Shown in pieces: positions 1-5,525 of a DNA stretch of 8,150 bases. The stretch comes from Candidatus Saccharimonadota bacterium (GTDB taxonomy: Bacteria > Patescibacteriota > Saccharimonadia > Saccharimonadales > JACDFO01). The notes under the pieces were generated by a model. The model saw nothing but the letters and a program-made list of their open reading frames with translations. It searched no databases and had not been told where the DNA came from. The DNA is taken from contig JACDFO010000037.1 of the NCBI GenBank assembly GCA_013815785.1, positions 1 through 8,150 of the forward strand, in the 5' to 3' direction. How positions within the stretch are numbered: the stretch's first letter is position 1; each line of letters starts with the position of its first letter. The position numbers were made by a program, and so were the translations under genes.

Positions 1-921
1 CTCAACCTCAAAACTAGCGGTAATCGTATCGTTTACTTTGAGGTTAGATGATTGTGACAGTTGTAATCCTTGTGACAGCACGATTGAGCCATTAACTGAT
101 GCAGTTGAACCAAACCATGTTTCAAACCAATACACGAAGTTATAGCTTCCGCTGTAATATCTACCAGTGGTTCCAAAGGGTGCTCTGCCGTAGAGACCTT
201 GCGGATTATTGTATGCATGAGGTGTGTAGCAGTACAGGGAAGAAGTAGCAGCATTTACAATAAAGTGAGTACGATAAAGTACGCCATCTTCGTCATAAAA
301 ACGTACGTCTTGGTTTGGGTAAAGATTGGGTTTGTAAAAGTTCTTCTCGGTGCCACATACCCAGCTTGTACTTGGGCTCCACCAGTTCATATTTCCTCGG
401 GCTCGCTCGAAGTGGTAGCGAAGTACCCAGACGCCACTATCTATCTGATAAAAGAAATTCGAAGCGTCCTCACAGCTGCCGGTAGTCGGACAACCGTAGC
501 CCATTGCCTGGGCAATTTGACGATCTGTCGGGTTCGGACTGGTTATAAGGCTTTGTTCTTTTTGGAGAGTCGCTAAGATGGCTTGAGGGTTGATGCCATA
601 TATCTGAGCTGCGTAGTAGATAATTTGAGAAGCAGGTACAGTTTGATCGCAAGGAGCGCCGACGGCAGTGTAGGCCTGTCTTTCTTTACTGTTTGCCCCA
701 TAGCAGTTTAAATAGAAGCTTCTATTGGCAAGCCCGCTTCCTTTGCTAGCCAGGAAGCTTTGAATAGTAGAGGCAGACATCGTAGAACTGTTAAGAAAAC
801 TTACGTCGTCTATTATGTTTGCACCGTTATATGCCGCATTAGCTTTTTGAGATGAGCCCAATAGGAAAACCGCTGAAGCGAGAGACAGTAAAACGAAGAA
901 GTAAAGTGGTTTGCGAGCCAT
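1..921 (-). CDS. Secreted lysozyme-like protein with C-terminal Ig-like region, partial (3' end outside window)
   Basis: Open reading frame of 307 codons from ATG at 921 to the left edge with no stop, so the C-terminus is missing. Residues 1-30 form a signal peptide: MARKP, a hydrophobic core at about 6-22, and a likely cleavage at ANA-A near 29-30. Residues about 38-272 form one exported domain with AAQIYGINPQAILATLQKEQSLI (103-126), DRQIAQAMGYGCPTTGSC (133-150) and a closing WFETWFGST. I recall this arrangement from secreted actinobacterial and Saccharibacteria proteins. Glu122 in LQKEQ sits where lysozyme-like folds carry the catalytic acid, so cell-wall cleavage is an inference. Six cysteines (73, 91, 144, 150, 189, 231) suggest disulfides outside the membrane. 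From about 278 a sequence like an Ig-like or CARDB module starts (VNDTITASFEVE) and is cut off. SD-like GGTGAGG lies 11 nt before the ATG. It starts 2 bp after the preceding gene's stop, so the two are co-transcribed. Confidence 0.85.
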   Translation of the reverse strand, partial: MARKPLYFFVLLSLASAVFLLGSSQKANAAYNGANIIDDVSFLNSSTMSASTIQSFLASKGSGLANRSFYLNCYGANSKERQAYTAVGAPCDQTVPASQIIYYAAQIYGINPQAILATLQKEQSLITSPNPTDRQIAQAMGYGCPTTGSCEDASNFFYQIDSGVWVLRYHFERARGNMNWWSPSTSWVCGTEKNFYKPNLYPNQDVRFYDEDGVLYRTHFIVNAATSSLYCYTPHAYNNPQGLYGRAPFGTTGRYYSGSYNFVYWFETWFGSTASVNGSIVLSQGLQLSQSSNLKVNDTITASFEVE

Positions 922-923
922 GA

Positions 924-1505
924 CTATTTAAACCTCACCGGAATTTCAGTGTTACTTGATTCAATGCCATCAGGTGATGAGTTGAATATGTCCAGTCGTC
1001 CATTTGTGCCAGTAGTAGAAAAATCGAATGACCCCGAAAAATTACCATTTACTACAGAAAGTGTTCCTTGGGCTATTACGCCGGTTACATCATCTATAAG
1101 TCGGAATGATACCTGGGATAAACTGGAGCTCCCACTCAAGGTGTCCCCGTTTTTTACGACCGAATCTTTCCCGGGTGTGTAGACAGTGATTTTTCCGTCG
1201 GATGACTTTTGCCACTGGCTCTCGGCAGGAATGTCGGTAAGATTTCCGCCGGTGTCTTTAATAATGCCCTCGTTGCGACTGGTGTCGGCTATTAGCCTTT
1301 CGTCACCGTCAGAAAAATCCGCTTGTGCGGTTGGGGCTGTGCTGGTGGTTTTTGCTTCGGTAGAAGTAGGTTGTTTCTTGGAATAGAGGTTGATGACCTT
1401 AGTTTTTTCAAGAACAATAAGTAATACTAACAGCGCTAAAACAACACCAACTATGATTAGTAAGGTCTTCTGATTCGATGTCTTCTTAAATTTATTCGAG
1501 TACAT
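924..1505 (-). CDS. Membrane-anchored protein with Gmad2-like immunoglobulin domain
   Basis: A protein of 193 residues. Residues 1-13 are short and basic (KFKK), and 14-32 form one transmembrane helix (LLIIVGVVLALLVLLIVL) that would anchor it with the C-terminus outside. A Thr/Ser/Ala-rich linker follows (about 43-62). The C-terminal part, about 105-192, reads like a Gmad2 domain: ITVYTPGKDSVV, a central VSFRLIDDVTGVIAQGTL, and the typical ending in which a Pro/Ser-Gly loop precedes EIPVRF. Gmad2 domains occur in extracytoplasmic proteins, including spore-germination proteins, and have no known catalytic role. No signal peptidase II lipobox is visible. The ATG at 1505 follows a weak SD (AGGCG, 1515-1519) and a promoter at 1532-1560. 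It leads a two-gene unit with the secreted lysozyme-like protein. It may help position or bind that protein at the cell surface; this is inferred only from the pairing. Confidence 0.8.
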   Translation of the reverse strand: MYSNKFKKTSNQKTLLIIVGVVLALLVLLIVLEKTKVINLYSKKQPTSTEAKTTSTAPTAQADFSDGDERLIADTSRNEGIIKDTGGNLTDIPAESQWQKSSDGKITVYTPGKDSVVKNGDTLSGSSSLSQVSFRLIDDVTGVIAQGTLSVVNGNFSGSFDFSTTGTNGRLDIFNSSPDGIESSNTEIPVRFK

Positions 1506-1531
1506 TTTTATTTTCGCCTATTACATGTACC

Positions 1532-1560
1532 ATAATAACACAAAATCCTTATGATTACAA
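1532..1560 (-). promoter_or_regulatory. Probable sigma-70-type promoter (extended -10) for the Gmad2/secreted-protein pair
   Basis: On the minus strand, a -35-like TTGTAA (1555-1560, 4 of 6 to consensus) is followed after exactly 17 nt by TATTAT (1532-1537, 5 of 6). The three bases before the -10 are TGT, an extended -10 TGn. Transcription would start near 1525 and give a leader of about 20 nt before the ATG at 1505. Assigned from sequence alone. Confidence 0.55.
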
Positions 1561-1608
1561 TATAACTTTAATCATGTCGGCTATAGAATTATAGATAAGA
1601 AATATTAT

Positions 1609-1637
1609 TTGTTCAATTCATCGTATTAACCGATAAA
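1609..1637 (+). promoter_or_regulatory. Weak candidate promoter for the GDP-mannose genes
   Basis: On the plus strand TTGTTC (1609-1614, 3 of 6) and GATAAA (1632-1637, 4 of 6) are separated by 17 nt. It would start transcription near 1644, about 40 nt before the ATG at 1683. Alternatives such as TATAGA at 1590-1595 lack a good -35. The leader would contain the small palindrome CTGA-GGGC-TCAG (1650-1661) and has no clear Shine-Dalgarno sequence; only a GGA near the start. Confidence 0.3.
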
Positions 1638-1682
1638 TGACACAACAGACTGAGGGCTCAGCCTCTGATATCATGGATACGT

Positions 1683-2735
1683 ATGATTACAGTTATTATT
1701 GCGGGAGGGTCTGGTACGCGCTTGTGGCCATTATCTACTCCTGAGTATCCGAAACATTTACTTTCATTAACTGGCAGTAAATCATTAATAAGATATACCT
1801 ATGAGCGGGCCATACCGGCAAGTCGTGCTATCTATGTGGTAACCGAAGCAAGTCATGCGCATCATGTCAAAGAGCAACTTCCGGAATTAGACGAAGAGCA
1901 TATTATTATTGAGCCGGCGCGTAGAGGAACGGCTAATTGCATCGTTGCGGCTCTTAGCCAGGTAGCCTCTGGAGTTAAACCAAACGAAGCCGTTGCATTC
2001 TTGCATGCTGATCATTACGTTCGTGATACTGCTGGATTTGGGCATACTTTTAATGTAGCAAGTAAGGTTGCTGAAAAGTCTGGACGCATCGTGCTTGTAG
2101 GGGTAGAGCCTGATCACCCGGTAACTGGTTTTGGCTACATTCAGAAAGGCGACGTGTACGATGGTGAAAACTTTGTTTTCTCAGTCGATAGCTTTAAAGA
2201 AAAGCCTGATCACCAAACAGCGCAGCGCTACCTTAACAGCGGGCAATTCTTATGGAATTGTGGCTATTTTCTTGCAACCCACGAAGTGTTTATAAGTGCT
2301 ATGAAGAAGCACGCCGACGATCTCTTTAAGAATTACGAGGAACTTGTGATAACGGACGGCGATAAGGAAGAGTTCAAGAGTGCGTATTTAGGATTTGAGA
2401 ATGAAGCGATTGACTACGCATTAATTGAAAAGGTAGATGATCTTTTAGTAGTACCAGCAAGTTTTGATTGGCTAGATCTTGGTTCGTATGGTGATCTGCA
2501 TAAGGCAGTAGGTAGTGACGAACAGGGAAACTACATCAAAGGCGGAAACGTAGAAATTGCTGGCGTAGAGAACTCTATCATTAGAAATGATGAATCAAAA
2601 CCATTGGCTGTTATCGGTCTCGACAATGTAGCCGTGATAAATACGCCACAAGGGATTTTGGTTACCAGGAAGGATCTTGCGCAGCAAGTAGGTGAGGTTA
2701 GTAAACGAATTTCAGCAAAAAAGGAGACTAAATGA
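1683..2735 (+). CDS. manC: Mannose-1-phosphate guanylyltransferase (GDP-mannose pyrophosphorylase)
   Basis: A protein of 350 residues that should make GDP-mannose from mannose-1-phosphate and GTP in the cytoplasm. Visible motifs in family order: the nucleotide-binding signature IIAGGSGTRLWPLS at 5-18, EPARRGTANCI at 77-87, the metal/sugar region FLHADHYV at 106-113 (the family usually has PSDH), TGFGYI at 148-153, FKEKPDHQTAQRYL at 171-184 with WNCGYF at 191-196, and DWLDLGSY at 262-269. The length fits the single-domain type; the C-terminal cupin (phosphomannose isomerase) domain of about 470-residue bifunctional enzymes is absent. The ATG at 1683 is chosen because the signature begins four residues later; the ATG at 1673 is out of frame and there is no strong SD. 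The gene overlaps the phosphomannomutase gene by 4 bp (ATGA). The symbol is by function; a related sugar-1-phosphate nucleotidyltransferase specificity is a less likely alternative. Confidence 0.9.
   Translation: MITVIIAGGSGTRLWPLSTPEYPKHLLSLTGSKSLIRYTYERAIPASRAIYVVTEASHAHHVKEQLPELDEEHIIIEPARRGTANCIVAALSQVASGVKPNEAVAFLHADHYVRDTAGFGHTFNVASKVAEKSGRIVLVGVEPDHPVTGFGYIQKGDVYDGENFVFSVDSFKEKPDHQTAQRYLNSGQFLWNCGYFLATHEVFISAMKKHADDLFKNYEELVITDGDKEEFKSAYLGFENEAIDYALIEKVDDLLVVPASFDWLDLGSYGDLHKAVGSDEQGNYIKGGNVEIAGVENSIIRNDESKPLAVIGLDNVAVINTPQGILVTRKDLAQQVGEVSKRISAKKETK
2721..2726 (+). promoter_or_regulatory. Shine-Dalgarno sequence of the phosphomannomutase gene inside manC
   Basis: AAGGAG lies in the last codons of manC, 5 nt before the ATG at 2732, and the start codon overlaps the manC stop as ATGA. 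This strong site fixes the start and suggests translational coupling, in contrast to the SD-poor start of manC itself. Confidence 0.75.
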
Positions 2736-3499
2736 AGAAACTGATTGCATTTGATTTGGACGGAACGTTAGCACCAAGTAAATCTCATTTTGACCCAAGA
2801 ATGGTAGCACTTTTTAATAGGCTATTAGCTACTTATCAGGTCTGCGTGATCTCAGGTGCTAAATATGAGCTTTTCCAAAGGCAGTTCTTGGCACAAATAA
2901 CATCTGAAACCAGTCTGCTTGAACGTTTACACTTGATGCCCACAACCGGGACTCGGTACTATCGGTTTGAAAATGGAAGTTGGAATCTGCAATATGCGGA
3001 AGATTTTAGCTCGGAAGATCGGACGCGGATAATAAAGGCGCTCGAGGAGGGTATTAATGAGACAAACAGCGGCGTTGACAAAACCTATGGTCCGACAATA
3101 GAAGACAGAGGAAGCCAGATTACCCTCTCGCCGCTAGGTCAAGAAGTTGTTGCAGAACTAGGCGACAAGGGGCTGGAAATCAAAGAAAACTGGGATCCGG
3201 ATATGAAAATTCGCATGCGTATCGCGGCTGTCGTGCAACAAAAAATACCAGACTTTAACGTGAAGGTGGCTGGGCTGACATCTATTGACGTTACCATCCC
3301 GGGTGTTGATAAAGCATACGGTATGAAAAAGCTTATGGAAGCCAATAAGCTTCAAAAAGAAGATATTTTGTTTGTGGGCGACAAGATCGTGCCCGGTGGC
3401 AATGATTATCCTGTCGAAGAAATGGGTATTGACTGTATTAGCGTACGAAGCTGGGAAGACACTGCTTACACTATCGAGGGTATTATTGGCGTTGCTTAA
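2732..3499 (+). CDS. HAD-superfamily phosphomannomutase (eukaryotic PMM-like)
   Basis: A protein of 255 residues that probably converts mannose-6-phosphate to mannose-1-phosphate, the step before the enzyme encoded upstream. HAD motif I is FDLDGTL at 7-13, with Asp8 as nucleophile and Asp10 as general acid/base. Motif II is around VISGA at 39-43. Lys194 lies in IPGVDKAYGMKKL. Motif IV is FVGDKIVPGGNDYPVEE at 214-230. The GDK-x3-GGND spacing, the segment IEDRGSQITLSPLG (123-136) and the cap region RMRIAAVVQQKIPDF...SIDVTIPG match human PMM1/PMM2 by memory much better than general Cof-type sugar phosphatases. Its length is also close to that family (about 246-262). Most bacteria instead use the unrelated alpha-phosphohexomutase ManB/AlgC type. 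Starts at the 4-bp overlap with manC behind a strong SD. Alternative: a HAD-IIB sugar phosphatase such as mannosyl-3-phosphoglycerate or trehalose-6-phosphate phosphatase. Confidence 0.82.
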   Translation: MKKLIAFDLDGTLAPSKSHFDPRMVALFNRLLATYQVCVISGAKYELFQRQFLAQITSETSLLERLHLMPTTGTRYYRFENGSWNLQYAEDFSSEDRTRIIKALEEGINETNSGVDKTYGPTIEDRGSQITLSPLGQEVVAELGDKGLEIKENWDPDMKIRMRIAAVVQQKIPDFNVKVAGLTSIDVTIPGVDKAYGMKKLMEANKLQKEDILFVGDKIVPGGNDYPVEEMGIDCISVRSWEDTAYTIEGIIGVA

Positions 3500-3500
3500 G

Positions 3501-5492
3501 TTACTCGACCGTAACTGACTTGGCTAAGTTGCGGGGGCGGTCGACGTTTAGGTTTTTTTCTACAGCAACGTAATACGAGAATAATTGTAATACGATGGCT
3601 ATGAGCAGTGGCTGTAGCTGTTCTAATGTATCGGGTATGTAAATGACGTCACTAATAAGCTTTTTAATTTGTTTGTCGCCTTTTGTCGCGATTACTAGTA
3701 CTGGACCTTTGCGCGCTTTGATTTCTTCTATGTTTGACAGAGTTTTTTCCAGTAGCGGCGACTTGCAAGCGATGGCAAATGTAGGAAAATCTTGGTCTAT
3801 CATGGCTAGCGGACCGTGCTTCATCTCGCCGGCGGCGAAGCCCTCGGCATGAATATAGCTGATTTCTTTTAGTTTCAAGGCGCCTTCTAGTGCGCATGGA
3901 TATGAGTAATTGCGTCCTAGATATAGAAAGTCACGGTACCCGGAGTATTTTTTAGCAAGTATCTCAATTTCTTCTGTGTGTTCGAGAATTTCTTTGGCTT
4001 TTTCTGGTAGTTTGAGTAGTTCCTGAAGTAAGGGCTTGTATAGCCTTGTCCGGCCTTGGCTCAAGTGAAGAGCAATTTCGGCTAGCACGGTTACCTGAGC
4101 TATAAACGCTTTGGTGCTAGCCACAGATTGTTCTGGGCCGGCGTGGCAATACACCCCAGCGTCCGTCATGCGCGCTATGGTAGAGCCGACAGTGTTTACG
4201 ATACCGAGCCTTAGCACACCGTAGCCTTCAACTTTTTTGATAGCTGCGATGGTATCGGCTGTTTCACCCGACTGTGAAATGGCGAGAAGTGCTGTGCTCC
4301 GCGAGAAAGGTTCGTTGCGGTATTTGAACTCTGAAGCAAGTTGAACTTCTACTGGAATACCAGCCAGCTCCTCGATTAAATATTCACCAACCAGACCAGC
4401 GTAATATGATGTACCACAGGCAACTATGACGATACGGTCGATATATTTCAGTTGTTGGTCTACGCTCTCTAAACCACCAAGCTTAACAGTGTTTGTGTCT
4501 GCTCGGAGGCGTCCACGTGTTGCAGACTGGATAGTTTGCGGTGCTTCAAAGATTTCTTTAAGCATAAAGTGTGGATAGTCACCGAGAACGGCTTTTTCTT
4601 GGTCAAAATCGAGTTCTTCGTGTTCTCGGTGTACGGCGATGGCTTTTTGAATATCGTGAATTTTTACATCATCAGCAGATATTTCGGCTACTTCATAATC
4701 GTTCAAATATATGACTTTTTTGGTGTGCTCCATAATTGCGGTAGGATCGGAGGCCAAAAAGTTTTCGTGTACTCCAACGCCTATGACAAGAGGACTGGAT
4801 AAACGGGCAACGTATATTTTCCCGGGTTCTTTTGCATATACAGCACCAATTGCGTAGGCACCGACTAAGTCTTTTAATGCTGCTTCGAACGCTTCCAAGA
4901 AACTCACCGTGCCTGCCTGCTTTCGGGCGGAGCCCAAAACTCTGCCAGCACTTGCACCTAGATTGCTGCGTTTCGAACTCCGGTTCGCAGTCACCGTACT
5001 TATAGGTACGGCTTCTTTACGCTCCTCGTCCGTGCCTTGCACTCCAGACGCCTGAGTCTCTTGGGAAACCCCTTCTATGAGGTAGTAGTCTATGAGGTGA
5101 GGTATAACTTCTGTGTCGGTTTCTGAAACAAATTTGTAACCGAACTTCTGCAGGCGACTGCGAATTACTTGATAGTTTTCGATGATGCCATTATGTACAA
5201 CAAAAATAGTTTCATCTGTATTTTGATGCGGATGGGCATTTAATATGCTTGGCGAGCCATGTGTAGCCCAACGAGTGTGGCCTATAGCTAGATTTGCTGT
5301 AATTGTACCTTGCTCCGCCAGCTCTTCTTCTAACGCCTCGACTCGACCAACTTGTTTGATTGTAAGTGGCTTGTCTTTGCTAATAAAACTAATCCCGGCT
5401 GAATCATAGCCTCGGTATTCTAATGCCTTCAGACCGCTTAGAACTGGCTTAACAGCCGATTTATTTCCTATATAACCAACGATTCCGCACAT
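3501..5492 (-). CDS. glmS: Glutamine--fructose-6-phosphate aminotransferase (isomerizing) with an in-frame insertion
   Basis: A protein of 663 residues that makes glucosamine-6-phosphate from fructose-6-phosphate and glutamine, the entry to UDP-GlcNAc for peptidoglycan and surface glycans. The N-terminal glutaminase domain begins MCGIVGYIGN with nucleophile Cys2 and includes RGYDSAG (27-33), GHTRWATHG (71-79), HNGIIENY (100-107) and SETDTEVIPHL (123-133). The SIS isomerase domains contain ACGTSYYAG (358-366), SQSGETADT (406-414), SVASTKAF (456-463) and EGALKLKEISYIHAEGFAAGEMKHGP (536-561), ending DRPRNLAKSVTVE with the family's C-terminal Lys. Every conserved motif I checked is present. Bacterial GlmS is usually about 600-610 residues; the excess is explained by a hydrophilic stretch at about 142-197 inside the glutaminase domain. 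ATG at 5492 follows a good SD (AAAGGAG, 9 nt spacing). It lies 33 bp after the glycosyltransferase stop, so it is the last gene of that operon. Confidence 0.95.
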   Translation of the reverse strand: MCGIVGYIGNKSAVKPVLSGLKALEYRGYDSAGISFISKDKPLTIKQVGRVEALEEELAEQGTITANLAIGHTRWATHGSPSILNAHPHQNTDETIFVVHNGIIENYQVIRSRLQKFGYKFVSETDTEVIPHLIDYYLIEGVSQETQASGVQGTDEERKEAVPISTVTANRSSKRSNLGASAGRVLGSARKQAGTVSFLEAFEAALKDLVGAYAIGAVYAKEPGKIYVARLSSPLVIGVGVHENFLASDPTAIMEHTKKVIYLNDYEVAEISADDVKIHDIQKAIAVHREHEELDFDQEKAVLGDYPHFMLKEIFEAPQTIQSATRGRLRADTNTVKLGGLESVDQQLKYIDRIVIVACGTSYYAGLVGEYLIEELAGIPVEVQLASEFKYRNEPFSRSTALLAISQSGETADTIAAIKKVEGYGVLRLGIVNTVGSTIARMTDAGVYCHAGPEQSVASTKAFIAQVTVLAEIALHLSQGRTRLYKPLLQELLKLPEKAKEILEHTEEIEILAKKYSGYRDFLYLGRNYSYPCALEGALKLKEISYIHAEGFAAGEMKHGPLAMIDQDFPTFAIACKSPLLEKTLSNIEEIKARKGPVLVIATKGDKQIKKLISDVIYIPDTLEQLQPLLIAIVLQLFSYYVAVEKNLNVDRPRNLAKSVTVE
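4905..5068 (-). repeat. In-frame insertion in glmS with direct repeats and palindromes, possible mobile palindromic element
   Basis: This stretch encodes roughly residues 142-197 of GlmS, which have no counterpart in ordinary GlmS between HLIDYYL and the FLEAFEAALKDLVGAYA helix. Two copies of CCGTGCCT (plus strand 4907-4914 and 5030-5037) lie exactly 123 nt (41 codons) apart in the same reading frame, each encoding Gly-Thr. Between them are three hairpins: GGGC/GCCC (4925-4935), CGAAC/GTTCG (4974-4987, flanked by CTGCG/CGCAG at 4966-4990) and CCGTAC/GTACGG (4994-5011). By hand count 4907-5037 is about 58% GC, above its surroundings. The encoded peptide is hydrophilic and basic (ERKE, SSKRSN, SARKQ). 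The glmS frame through it has no stop, while other frames contain TAA or TAG. The outer edges are uncertain by about 10 bp. Confidence 0.7.
5074..5098 (-). repeat. Short direct repeat next to the glmS insertion
   Basis: TCTATGAGGT occurs twice on the plus strand, at 5074-5083 and 5089-5098, exactly 15 bp apart. In protein this gives YLIEG after LIDY within HLIDYYLIEG. It sits just outside the insertion, at the 5' side in glmS direction. It could be a small in-frame duplication or codon coincidence in a conserved helix. Confidence 0.45.
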
Positions 5493-5501
5493 ACAGTAAC
5501 A

Positions 5502-5524
5502 CTCCTTTGTCTAAAGCGACAAAG
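5502..5524 (-). promoter_or_regulatory. Hairpin overlapping the glmS ribosome binding site
   Basis: A perfect 7-bp inverted repeat, CTTTGTC (5505-5511) and GACAAAG (5518-5524), with a 6-nt loop lies between the glycosyltransferase stop (5526-5528) and the glmS start. In the mRNA the 3' arm GACAAAG runs directly into the SD AAAGGAG, so the stem would partly cover it. No U-run follows, so it is not a standard terminator. It could modulate glmS translation or mark an RNA processing point. Confidence 0.45.
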
Positions 5525-5525
5525 A

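Noticed and set aside
199..576. Plus-strand open frame of 125 codons
   Set aside because: It is antisense to the secreted-protein gene, whose signal peptide, conserved motifs and cysteines make a coherent protein; the plus-strand frame shows no domain, SD or promoter.
1650..1665. Palindrome CTGAGGGCTCAG in the manC leader as a riboswitch or operator
   Set aside because: A 4-bp stem with no further supporting structure is too small to claim a regulatory element.
3499..3516. Hairpin AGTTAC/GTAACT at the convergent stop codons as a bidirectional terminator
   Set aside because: The stem is only 6 bp with a 6-nt loop, and no T-run follows on either strand.
4960..5000. tRNA-like T-arm (GTTCGAAAC) within the glmS insertion
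   Set aside because: The flanking bases do not form a 5-bp T-stem, and no acceptor, D or anticodon arms can be drawn around it; the region is read as protein in the glmS frame.
4905..5068. Intein or group II intron in glmS
   Set aside because: The insert is about 55 codons, lacks Cys/Ser splice junctions and intein motifs, is fully open in frame and has no intron domain V-like hairpin.
5493..5525. glmS ribozyme/riboswitch upstream of glmS
   Set aside because: The gap to the preceding gene is only 33 bp, far too short for the conserved ribozyme core, and nothing like it is seen inside the upstream gene's 3' end.
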